Of a DNA stretch of 64,000 nt, positions 10,990 to 21,008 are shown in pieces. Where the stretch lies: assembly GCF_947507565.1 (NCBI RefSeq), contig NC_089186.1, positions 1,860,001-1,924,000 on the forward strand, in the 5' to 3' direction. The translations under genes were made by a program, and so were the position numbers. The notes beneath the pieces are model-generated. The model had not been told where the DNA came from, did no database searches, and was given only the letters and a program-made list of their open reading frames with translations. Every line of letters starts with the position of its first letter. Position 1 is the stretch's first letter. The DNA comes from Oscarella lobularis. Taxonomy: Eukaryota; Porifera; Homoscleromorpha; Homosclerophorida; Oscarellidae.

Positions 10990-12931
10990 ATGGACGAAGT
11001 CGGCGTCGATGCGTCGCCCGAATGCGAAGTAATGACAAAAGCACTTCACATGGGCATCGAGACGCTGTACGGAAACGCGGATCGAGGCGAGATGGAGCCG
11101 TTTAGGCGCAATCTCGACAGCTACTGCGGAATTCTCACCCAACTCAACTATCGCAACGGAAATCGCAGCGAAATCATCGTCGATCTCCTCGGCACGCATC
11201 CGCGCAACGCCGGAACGGCGCTCCTCGCCGCGGCGCGCGCAAATCACGTCGATCTCGTCCGTTTCATGCTCGACGAGTGTCGCGTCGACATCGAACAGAC
11301 GGGAAAGGTGAAATCGTTTCAAAAGAACGGCTACGATCGCTTCGTCGAGGGATCGACGCCTCTCTGGATCGCGGCGACGGGAAATCACGTCGATCTCGTA
11401 CGGGAATTCGCTCGACGCGGCGCCGATCTGAATCACGGCACGAAAACGGGCTCCACCCCTTTTCGCGGTGCCTGTTTCCACGGCAACATCGAAGTCGTCA
11501 CCGAGTTATACCACGCCGGATGTGACGTAAACATTCCTAACGATCAAAATCAGACAGCGCTTTTGACGGCGTGCGCTACGGGAAAACTCGAAGTCGTCAA
11601 ATTTCTATTTGGTATCAACGCGAAGCGTGGGAAAGAGTCGACGGGGCTGAACGAGTTACTCGTCGCCGCTGCGTACGCAAATTTCACCATAGTTGAGTAT
11701 CTAATCACATTAGACGAATATTCGAAAGAGGAATGCGTTAACGGTCTCGAACTCGTCGGCGCTTCAATCGTCGACGCGGAGAAAGACCAGTCGACGGTTT
11801 GGACGGCGTGGAAAATGGCGCTCGCAATGCGACGCGAATTTCTTCCCGAATCCATCGAAATCCTTCACCATAATTCTCGCCGAAATTCGGCCTATTTGAA
11901 CGTGATGGAGCCGCGCGACGACGCCGATCTTCACGCGCTCGTCGCCGATCCCGACATGACGCTGATGCGCGCGCTCGCGATACGCGAACGCGTGCTCGGC
12001 GCCCAGCATCCGTTTACCGCCCATCAGGTGCGCTATCGCGCCGTCCAATACATTCGCTATCACATGTACGATCGCTGCGTCGAACTGATGCTCCACTCGC
12101 TCGAACTCCAGCGATCGGTTCAGTACAAAATCGATAGCGCCGGATTTCAAGAGGACGAGATTATTCTCGTGTACGCGCGACTTTTTAATTATCTTCATTT
12201 GAAGTTGTATCACTCGGACATGGAGCCGTTTTTCGGCGAAGCCGTCGATCAGGTAAGAGAAATATAGATAGAGAGAGATAGATACTTCAGATACTTCTCT
12301 TCAGGTTATTCTTGCAGTTGATGAGATTAAATGTTCGCCGTCCGAGGCGAGCGAAAAAGCGTTGAATCGTCTTCTCGTTGCCACGCTTCACCTTCTCGCC
12401 GTTTGGCTTCTCTGTACAACGTCGTCGTCCGGGAGCGAAGAACTCCTGCCCGCCCAGAGGGAATTGATTCGTCGTCTCGTGCGTCTCAATCTGCGAAATT
12501 CCGACGGTCAAACTCTCCTTCACATGGCGTGCACGTCGAAAACGAAAGGCGACGTCACGACGGATAAGCGACCCATGGACTTTCCGTCGTGCCACGTCAT
12601 CGACGCTCTCGTCCAATGCGGAAGTCGTCTAAACGTGCAAGATCGCTACAGACAGACACCGCTCCTACTAGCCTGTCATCCCGACTCGAAAGCAAAGCCA
12701 GAAGCAATACAGTGTCTCATAAGAAACGGTGCCTATGCTCATTGTCGAGACGAAGCGCAGCAGACGGCCTTTCACTTGACAGGTAATCGACCCGAGTTGA
12801 ACGAATGCCTCGCCAAAGCGGCACCCTTTAAATCGCTACAGACGCTCGCCGCGTGCGCGATTATAGACCACGGGGTCGAGTTTCAGGAGAACATTCCGAG
12901 GAGTTTGTTAGCTTTTGTGAGATTTCACTAG
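10990..12931 (+). CDS. FEM1: FEM1-family ankyrin substrate receptor of CUL2 ligase
   Basis: FEM1 proteins recruit C-degron substrates (for example C-terminal Arg) to the CUL2-elongin ubiquitin ligase (family knowledge). Exon 1 (to 12252) holds the N-terminal ankyrin array: NAGTALLAAARANHVDLV, STPLWIAATGNHVDLV, STPFRGACFHGNIEVV and NQTALLTACATGKLEVV, followed by the FEM1-specific helical segment (LELVGASIVDAEKD, RALAIRERVLGAQHPFTAH). Exon 2 (from 12305) carries two or three more ankyrins (GQTLLHMACTS, RQTPLLLACH). The protein ends with the VHL-box-like tail LAACAIIDHG...IPRSLLAFVRFH at TAG 12931, a near-diagnostic FEM1 ending. The intron is only 52 bp. The start could also be an in-frame ATG at 10951. 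Which vertebrate paralogue (A, B or C) it matches best cannot be decided by eye. Confidence 0.92.
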
Positions 12932-13360
12932 AGAGGGGAATTCGTTATTTTTTTATTTATATTCGTGCGGTTGAACGCTTGATTACGTACGTAATAGGCG
13001 GGGATTTTTTACCTTGCTCTATTTTTTTCCATTCACCTTGCATACTCCTCCTACAAGGAACGAGACATAATGCTAGCCAAACATTCACCGAGTACATGCG
13101 CAGTATAAATAAGTGCAGTAGTACAAAGAGACAAAGAGGAACGAACAACTGAAGCGCGAGAAAACGTAGCAGAAGACGGCAGACGACGAAGAAGAAGAAG
13201 CAGCGGTACGCACGCATTTAGCCTAAAAAAGTCTCAAACTCTGAAGCCCACAGCTTGAATTGCGTCACAATTCATAGATTGAATCATCAAATCGAAGACG
13301 AAGACGGGATGGGAACGAAAGATCCAGGACCAGCAGGAGATCCAGCAGCCATAGGTCCGT
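12932..13360. other. Convergent 3' UTR region
   Basis: FEM1 ends from the left and the KH gene from the right. The sequence at 13260-13360 is open on the minus strand (Pro/Ser/Gly-rich) but lies beyond the KH gene's stop codon. No further gene is seen. Confidence 0.4.
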
Positions 13361-15117
13361 TCACTTCAGTCTGAATTCTAATAAAAAGTGAATAGAATTG
13401 AAAAATAATTCATTTATGTCTACCTGTGATTGATAAGATACTGTGCAAGTCCAACGCGTTCAGATGGCCCAGTTATGGTTACCTCTCTGTGAGTGAGACC
13501 TTGGATTGGATCAGATATTTTAATCTGGGCGCCAGATATTTGTCTACGAAAACCGCGTACGTGAAAAGGAGAGCCCTAAGGAAAAAAAACCCCTACAGGA
13601 ACCTACCTGATTTCTGTTATCTTAGCACCACGTTTACCAATCAAGCATCCAATTAACTAACACCCCAAAAATCAAAAATAAAATACACTAATATCATTTA
13701 AAAAATTACGTCATTCGGTATGCTGATTGTTTGCGTCGTAGTAGCGTGCATCGTGGAAGCAGCCACGGCTGCAGCTACGTCACCCAGCATATAATCATTA
13801 GAATAAAATTGGATTCCTGGCTAAAACCTGCAGCTGCTTCGGCATAGGCCGCATTGCCCGGTGGAAGCAAGGGAGGAGGTACGTGACCGGGAGGGCTCAG
13901 CTAAAATCCCAAACTACTATCATTACGTATTAGTAATAACGTTTATATACGTCTGGTGCTCCGACTGCGACCATTGGGTCTCCCAGAGACATGGGCCCCT
14001 ATACGCGTAGGCTTGTTTATATAGAAAATGACGGTAACGTCTTCGCTTACAATTCCTGGTAGAACAATGGGAGGCGGGGTCATTTGAGGTTTATAGAAGA
14101 CAGTCGCAGTTCTGGGTGGATTCTGAAAACGACTTTACCGAGAACTATTATATAGAAAAATTGCGTTTATTGACCTCGACAATGATGCAGCATATGTGAT
14201 AAATGCACTGGGTAAGAGCGTCGGGCGACCCAGATAGGGTGACCGTTCTTTCCGTGGAGCCAGGCATCAAATCACCAGAAACCTAAAATATATATATACA
14301 CTAATGATATAATTGGACGATTCTTGCGCAGCTGTCACTTGAATCAGCGCCGCTCTTGTCGACTAAAAGAAATCAATAGTACATGCTCATTTATTAGTCC
14401 TCCTCCTACTTCACGTATTTCCTTGATTCTCGCTCCTCTCTTTCCAATCAAAGGGCCGCACTGGCTAGCAGGCAGTAGAAGTCGAAACGAAACGGGAGGC
14501 ACGGGCGTACCCGTACCGGAAGCAAGAGCAACGCGATGATCCTAATAACAATTAATTTATCGATTCTACTTTCTAATCATTTGACAGGCACCTCTTCGAA
14601 TTTTTTTGCAATCAATGCAACAGCCTTAAAAATTCCTTCGGTAGTTCCGTGAATAGTAACAATTCTTCAAAAGAACAATTATGACGTCATTAGCGTAAAT
14701 TCCCGCCAACCTTTCTGGACTTCCGGAATCGGAGATGTTAATCCGAGCGCCACTCTAATAATAATATTTTTTAAAAATCTCGTCAGCCAATCAGAAAGCG
14801 AGAAACGAGAACTCGCCTCCTCGCGGAACGTTTTGATGGTCGCTCCGCCTTTTCCGATGATGCTTCCCACGTCCTGAGAGAGAGAGAGAGAGAGAGAGAA
14901 CGATTGCGTGCGCACAGGGGGGAAGGGTACACAACATATTGAGGGGGCGTGGTCATACTTTTTGAAACATGACGAAGCGAAGGGTTATTGTCGGCTGTTG
15001 GAAGGCGAGAGGCGCGGCGGCGGCGTTCTGCGACGACGGCAGGGAGCTCGCGTTCGGGACGTCCGACGCGGCGGCGGCGGCGGCGGGAGACGACGACGGC
15101 GGGGACGAGGAATCCAT
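13361..15117 (-). CDS. PCBP: Poly(rC)-binding-type protein with three KH domains
   Basis: RNA-binding protein of the PCBP/hnRNP E family, which binds C-rich RNA in splicing, mRNA stability and translation. The start at 15117 opens an Ala/Ser/Pro-rich leader (MDSSSPPSS) running into ITLRFVMFQK. KH1 has DVGSIIGKGGATIKTFREE (about 14870) and SGARINISDSG (about 14740). KH2 has FRLLLPASQCGPLIGKRGA (about 14480) and STERTVTLSG (about 14240). KH3 has IGCLIGKRGAKITEIR (about 13640), QISGAQIKISDP (about 13540) and REVTITGPSERVGLAQYL (about 13470), with the stop soon after (INHRLK) at 13363-13361. Each KH loop keeps GxxG as GKGG or GKRG. KH exons are separated by small introns, with a linker between KH2 and KH3. 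It is head to head with ZNF830. Confidence 0.92.
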
Positions 15118-15533
15118 TGTGACGGGCGGAAAGCGACGCGGTTGTGTGGAATTGTTTTCGATTGCGAGGGGAGAAGAGCAGGGTTTTACGCCACGCCTAC
15201 TTTCGTTCGTTCGTTTCTTCGGGGATCTGTTGGGGTGGAGAAACCGGGGGGAGAGGGTCGGTGAGTTCCCGGCGCTCGCGGTTGTTCACTGGGAGTGCGG
15301 GAGACCGAGGTGGGGTCTCGTTCGGCCGGCGTTTTGACTGAGCGAAACCGGGAATGGTATTCGCCCGGCGGAAGGACGTAAATACGAGCGCGATTGGGAT
15401 GGCGCTTACTTGGGGGCGGTTGGGGAATGTCGGTGAGAGGCGAAGGGAGTTAGAAAAGCGGGACGGAAATCGCGTTTCGCTTTTTGCACAGGATTCGATT
15501 CCGTGGCTAGCGTGCGCGATTCGCGAGCGAAAA
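15118..15533. promoter_or_regulatory. Shared upstream region, PCBP / ZNF830
   Basis: A 416-bp GC-rich, CpG-rich interval lies between two divergent start codons. It contains plus-strand open frames that are antisense to the KH gene leader or simply GC-driven. Probably a bidirectional promoter, on position and composition only. Confidence 0.45.
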
Positions 15534-16643
15534 CATGGCGGCCGTACGACTGAAAGACTTGAAGCGTATGATGAAAGATAAACAACATAGGGCCGGAGGA
15601 AAGGTTGTGGACGACGACTCGAAATCGAAAAAGTTCACAAAGTGAGCAAATAGCGAAAGAAGTGTATCAAAAGAATGTATCGCTCTTGTTCCCATGGAGA
15701 TTTTCCGCCAAAGTTAGAAAGAGAGAAAAGGAAGTGGAAATTAACGAACCAAAACGTCTTAAGACTAAGGGTAGTCAAAAAATAATTTTAATTGGTAAAA
15801 ATAGAGAACGGGCTTTTTTTCCCTTTCTCAGAACAAGTTGCTCCAGTGACAGAGACAAAGCCTAAAGTGCGAAATAAACGAAAATTTTATGGGGTACAAT
15901 AATGCATTATTTTGAATTAGGCTTTGGTTTCAAATGAATATGAGGAAGAGAATGAAGAAGACAGTAAAATAACAGCAGATAAGGATAATGATAGTTCATT
16001 GCCTGCTGGTAAGCAGTTCTACTGATCATCTTCCTTTGTGACCCTTTAGCTGGTTTTTTTTAGACTTTTTTGATACTAAGCCAGACATAGTTCAGCCTGA
16101 AGAAAAAGAGAAATCTAAGCCTTCATCGCAAGGGCAACTTCCCGAAGGATTTTTTGATGATCCTCGCAAAGATGCTAAGGCAAAGTCTAATAGGGTAAAA
16201 ACCCTAATAAAAAACTTCATCATTATAATCTAGGCTCGAAAAGTGGAATACAAGGACAAGATGGACGACGAATGGGAAGCGTTTCAAAAGAGCATCAAAG
16301 CAGAAACCCAGGCAATAGATTGAAAAGGCATCTTAGTTGATTTTTAATTAGGAAATAGGTGTCTGAAGCCATCACTGAAGCAGACGCCGAAGACGATAAA
16401 GAAGAAAGATCACTAAGAGAAGCTATCGAGCAAAGGTAGACTATAATCTATTTTGAAATAATTTTTTATATTAAGTACGCTTCGCACTGCAGAGATTTTG
16501 TGGGTCGTGTTGTGACACTGTGGGAACAGAAAGACAAACTGAGAAAACCGGATATGGCAAGTGCCGAAGGAGACGACGCCATCGATGACGACTCGGAAGA
16601 GGATTTTGACGATTTTCTAGACTGGAGAATTAAAAAAGTGTAG
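15534..16643 (+). CDS. ZNF830: ZNF830/CCDC16-like splicing-associated protein
   Basis: ZNF830 is associated with the XAB2 splicing complex and genome stability (family knowledge). Exon 1 (MAAVRLKDLKRMMKDKQ) resembles the family's N-terminal LRRLMKEKQ motif and ends near the GTGAGC donor at 15640. Further exons carry acidic sequence (NEYEEENEEDSK, about 15950), the strongly conserved LPEGFFDDPRKDAKAK (about 16140), YKDKMDDEWEAFQKSI (about 16250), VSEAITEADAEDD, the coiled-coil segment and the C-terminal FDDFLDWRIKKV, stop 16641-16643. The block from LPEGFFDD to DWR is diagnostic. The usual single C2H2-type finger near the N terminus was not found in any frame between 15640 and 15860: either an exon was missed or the finger is lost. 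CCDC12 starts 51 bp downstream on the same strand. Confidence 0.85.
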
Positions 16644-16694
16644 CGATTTAAAAAAATAGTCATTTAATCCAGTTCGCATCCCGTATGTTCTCCC

Positions 16695-17510
16695 ATGGCA
16701 GCAGTTGGTTCGCTCGAAGAAGAAGCGTTGAAGCGCAGGGCGCGGCTCAAGGCTTTGCAGAATAAGCGGACTGTTGGGGTAAGTGAAGTTTCGACTGAGG
16801 TTCCTTTTGGGGGTACACGGTGCGCTGCTCGCAGCTCGAGCCGGATTCGAAGAAATCGAAGCACGAAGAGAGCGAACCAAAGTTGTCGAAGTCGATATAA
16901 GCAAATTCGAATGTGTTAGAAGGCGATTTTAGGCGCGTCTCGCTAAAATTCAGAAGTTACAAACCCAAAGACGAATCTCTTCAAGAAAAACAACTACCAG
17001 GAGCAAAGCCCGACTCACGTAGAGAAAAATCGTAGTTTCAGTAGAACAACACGACTCATTTTGACGTAAAAATAGTTGCCGCGGAGGTGGAAGAAAAAAT
17101 CAAAGCAGCTACACAGGACGACAACAAAGATGCGGAAATTGTAAGATATCGGTTTATGTGTGTTTGCCTTTTTTTAATTTTATTTTAAAAGAATTTATTG
17201 TCTCTGGCGCCGAAAAAACCTGATTGGTTGGTTTACTTTTTTTTCTCTGGGGCGGGAATTTATTATGGGACCTGTATATAGGGATCTTAAACGGGACGTC
17301 ACGAAGAAGTTAGAACGAGTAGAAAGACGAACGCAAAGAGCAATAGTTGATCTCATTCGTATGTGTATATATCTAGTTATGAACGATCACGTGTGACTAG
17401 TGTCAATGTCGATCATAGGGCTACGATTGGAAAAAGGCGAAGTGAATCTAGCCGAAGCCGTCCTTCAGACGCAGAACAAAAAAGAAAACGACGACGATGA
17501 TGATGACTAG
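16695..17510 (+). CDS. CCDC12: CCDC12-like spliceosome component
   Basis: CCDC12 (cwf18 family) is a small protein of the activated spliceosome. The start MAAVGSLEEEALKRRARLKA matches the conserved LEEEAL..R..RLKAL opening. Later exons read FRSYKPKDESL (about 16950; the family motif is RNYxPxDExL), LPGAKP, VEEKIKAATQDD (about 17090), LSLAPKKPDW (about 17205), DLKRDVTKKLERVERRTQRA (about 17290) and LIRLRLEKGE (about 17420), ending in an Asp run and TAG at 17508-17510. About six exons; the intron near 17160 has a long T tract. The total is about 170-190 residues, as expected. Exon ends near 16880 are uncertain. Confidence 0.9.
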
Positions 17511-17818
17511 ATAGTGTACCTGATACGTTTACATGTAATAACAATGAACTCCTCAAATTAATAAAGCGCACGCGCAAAAAAAATTCCGCCAGTTATCTGG
17601 TTGACAGCTCTGGTTTGTGGATTGACTTGTGTCTAAATCTTAGTTGACTCCAAGCAACCATGCAGCGTAGTCAACCAATTAAAGCATTCAATAGGAGTTT
17701 CCGGCACGACAAACTCACGTGCAAGAGAAAGTCCCTACACCCATCGACTCACCCGCGGCACACGGAGTTGCACACGAAACGGTGACAACAAGACACGACG
17801 AAGGAGCTCCGTGGAGAC
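17511..17818. other. Intergenic between CCDC12 and the zinc transporter
   Basis: No coding signal is convincing. It is expected to hold the CCDC12 3' UTR (AATAAA-like sequence near 17562) and the transporter's upstream region. Confidence 0.4.
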
Positions 17819-19877
17819 ATGTCGAACGCATTCGCGAAAGACTTCGAAGGAATTCGCCTTCAAACGACTCGCGTCCAACGATCGAAATCGCGATCGAGAT
17901 CCCGAACTCCCGTCTACATCCGAAGAGCGCTCGAGAGCGACGACGACGACGACGACAGTCGAGCGTCGGAGGCGGCGGCGCTGCTCGTTCAGGTCGACGA
18001 CTCGTCGCGAGGGAGCTACGTCGTTCCGAACTACGAATCGTCGCGTTCGCCGACTCCGCTCGACGTCGCCGCCGTTTCTTCGACTCGAGGTGCAGTAGCG
18101 CGTTTCTTTATCGTTTGTCGCTCGACTTCGAAAGGCTACCCTTCCAATGGTCCCCTAGTCGACACAGCTGTGAAGTGTAGCTAAGGCTAGAGGGGGTTCC
18201 CTTAGAGAAGTCTGCAGTTGATACCACTTGGGGGTCTGATCGATGGCCGGCCTTCGATCGTTTTTTTTCTCGCGACGCCACATCAGCCCACTCTCATATT
18301 TTAATTTCGTACACGCTGCGCATCAGAAGAGATAGTAGCTTGTCCTCTGACCAGAGGGGAGGGCCCCGGGCTTTGATTGCTATAGACTCTCTCTCTCTAT
18401 CTATCTCGCTCCTAGATGGGATTCAGATGAGTAGGAGTGCCAGTGGTAACGTCGTTCAGTGCGTTTGCGTGAACGACAACTGCACGACAGACGAGTCCCA
18501 TTGTCATACCACTGAACCCGAGCCCAAATTTGATAAGAAAGCCTATAACAAACTTCGAATTGCCGTCGTTTTGGTTCTTCTCTTCATGATAGCGGAATTA
18601 GCTGGTAAAAGAATTATAGACTAAAAAATGGAATTTGATTCAATTTATACATACCATGTAAGGTGGTATTCTATCTGGGAGTCTTGCCATAATGACGGAC
18701 GCTGCTCACATGCTTGCTGATTTGGCAAGTTACTCCATTAGTTTATTTGCCATGTGGATTTCGAAGCGAAGGCCAACGAAAAAGATGTCCTTTGGATATC
18801 ACAGAGCCGGTGAAAAAAATCAATTGCAAAACATTTAACGTAAATAGTATTTTCATTTTAATAGAAATTGTTGGAGCAATTGTATCGATTCTCATCATAT
18901 GGCTACTGACGGGAATCCTCGTCTATGAAGGAATTCGTCGAATAATACACAAAGAAATCGACATCGACGCGGATGTCATGCTAATAATTGCAGGTCTCGG
19001 AGTAGCAATCAATATAATGTAAATCGCCAGACACATCGAAACAATAGAGTATTACCCAAATATTAATTACATAGCATGGGATGCGTTCTAAAGCCTCCAC
19101 ACGGCCACGGTCACAGTCACAGTCACGGGAGTAGTCATAGTCACAGTGAAGAGAGTCACGGTCACGATCACGGTCACGGACATGGTCACGGTCATGGTCG
19201 TGCCCATGGCAATAAGCCTGAGAATTTGAACGTCAGAGCGGCTTTTGTCCACGTTCTCGGCGATTTCTTTTTTAGCGTCGGAGTTCTTATTGCCGCCTAC
19301 ATTATAAAGTATAAGGTAAGTATTGGATATGTAACGGAATGGGTCTTTTTAATTTAATTCTAACTTGGTGTGCTCTAGCCGAATTGGTCGATTGTCGATC
19401 CAATTTGCACGTTCGTCTTCTCCGTTATTGTGCTTGGTACAACCGTGACTGTCATCCGAGATGCTATGCATGTTCTAATGGAAGGTGATTTTCCGACGGA
19501 GTTAATAGTATAGGAGCTATTTAGGGGATTTTTCTTAGGCGTTCCACGTCAGCTAGACTTTGATAATATACAGGAGGATCTTCGCGGTTTGTACGGGGTT
19601 GAAGCTGTGCACGACATGCATATTTGGTCTCTTACTACGGACAAAACGGCGCTCTCCGTTCACTTGGCTATCGGTGCGTTTTTATAATTGATTTTTTGGG
19701 GAGATGGTTTGAACGTGAAGTGGGGCTTTAGACCCGACGTTTCATAGTCAAGACGTGCTGTGTGCCGCTCAGAATTTGCTAAAGAAGAAGTACAAGATTT
19801 TTAAGGTGACCGTGCAGGTTGAGATGTATCAGAGCACTATGAAAAATTGCACAAGATGCAAGGGTCCAAATGAGTAA
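17819..19877 (+). CDS. SLC30A: SLC30A-type zinc transporter (ZnT2/3/4/8 group)
   Basis: Cation-diffusion-facilitator protein that moves Zn2+ from cytosol into vesicles in exchange for protons. Exon 1 ([14 protein letters not shown], 17819 to about 18091) encodes an Arg/Ser- and Asp-rich cytosolic leader. The second exon starts near 18416 after a CTAG acceptor and has the Cys/His segment [16 protein letters not shown] before TM1 ([16 protein letters not shown]). TM2 carries the zinc-site motif HxxxD in [12 protein letters not shown] (about 18700); TM5 carries the second in [10 protein letters not shown] (about 19255). Between them is a His/Gly/Ser-rich loop of about 35 residues (19090-19205), typical of vesicular ZnTs. 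The C-terminal cytosolic domain includes [13 protein letters not shown] (about 19610) and TVQVEMY (about 19815); stop 19875-19877. Short GT-AG introns throughout. The exact paralogue is not assigned. Confidence 0.92.
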
Positions 19878-20169
19878 ATTTCTATTGACTAAGACCGCAT
19901 TTTTTGTATCTCGTATTCTTTGCGCCTGCATGAAGCCTGAAAAGATCTACATATAGCATCCTACAGATGTTAGATTTGAGCCCTTTTGTCTGTTGGTTCA
20001 TAGAGTGCTGGGCGTATATTGAATTGAAAGTGACTGCATACAATGATTGACGTAATGGGGTGTGGCGGCTTTCTCAATACACACACGTGCAAGTGCACGT
20101 GCGCAACCGGGGCTTCGTTCATGACTTGGTAAGGGTTCTCAAGTAGTACACCTACTGATTTCGAACGCA

Positions 20170-20745
20170 ATGGGCGACTGGGCTGCTCTCATCATTTCCA
20201 TCATCATTCCCAATCTGGGCGGCTTCGTGATTGGCCTGATTGTCAGCAAGAACATACCGTGGTACAATAACCTGAAGCAGCCATCGTTCCGTCCCCCGAA
20301 TTGGCTATTCGGCGTCGCCTGGACAATTCTCTACACGCTCATGGGCGTGTCGTCGTACCTCATCTACGAAGACGGCGGCTTTAGCCAAAACGCCGTTCCT
20401 CTCGGCATCTACGCTGGAAACGTCGTTCTCAATTGGCTATGGTCTATCATCTTCTTTGGCTGTCATCTTATTATGCTGGTAGACTAAGCAGGCTACGACT
20501 TTTAATTTTTAATTTTGTAATGTCATTTTTAGGGCTTTTTTGAATTGGTTCTTGTTCTGGCTTCTGCCATCGTCACAGCCGTCTTTTTCTATCCCGTCAA
20601 TCAGATTGCCTGTTTTCTTCTCATTCCCTATATGGCCTGGTGCACGTTCGCGGGCCTTCTCAACTTCGCCATATGGAGTTTGAACGGGCCGGGACCGTCG
20701 TTCCAAAGGAAGAAGAAGACCGAGGAAATGAAGGAGATGAAATAG
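20170..20745 (+). CDS. TSPO: Translocator protein TSPO (TspO/MBR family)
   Basis: Five-helix protein of the outer mitochondrial membrane that binds porphyrins and sterols. Two exons: 20170-20478 and 20533-20745, intron 54 bp. Family hallmarks are present: WYNNLKQPSFRPPNWLFGVAW, the loop between TM1 and TM2 with the PPxWxFG motif; YTLMGVSSYLIY; LNWLWSIIFFG; and LIPYMAWCTFAGLLNFAIW in the last helix. The C-terminal tail is Lys/Glu-rich. The last helix ends LLNFAIWSLN, so the vertebrate cholesterol motif (Leu/Val-Tyr-Arg/Lys spacing) is not formed because the Tyr is missing. The length of about 173 residues fits the family. Confidence 0.95.
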
Positions 20746-21008
20746 CCATGAGATAGGCGGAGTCCCTTCGCTAGAACAATATTTGAACCTATTCGCTGTC
20801 TTTGTCTTTCGCTGTGCAATAAAAAACGCGTTCGCGTCGTGATACCAGGTGATCCGACACGCGGGGGAAGTCGGAATCACGCCATACGGGACATCTCCGA
20901 CATTCACTGGCTGGCACGACTCGCCAAGCGACGAAATCGTTGTTCGAAACCTTTTCGCTCGATTCTAATTGGCGCGCGAACGCGAGCGACACGTCAGCAC
21001 GACTCCCG

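Noticed and set aside
10936-12213. Minus-strand ORFs opposite FEM1
   Set aside because: They are shadows of the GC-rich FEM1 exon; the plus strand has clear ankyrin and VHL-box motifs.
14908-15341. Plus-strand Gly/Arg-rich ORFs
   Set aside because: They are antisense to the Ala/Ser-rich leader of the KH gene and its CpG-rich upstream region.
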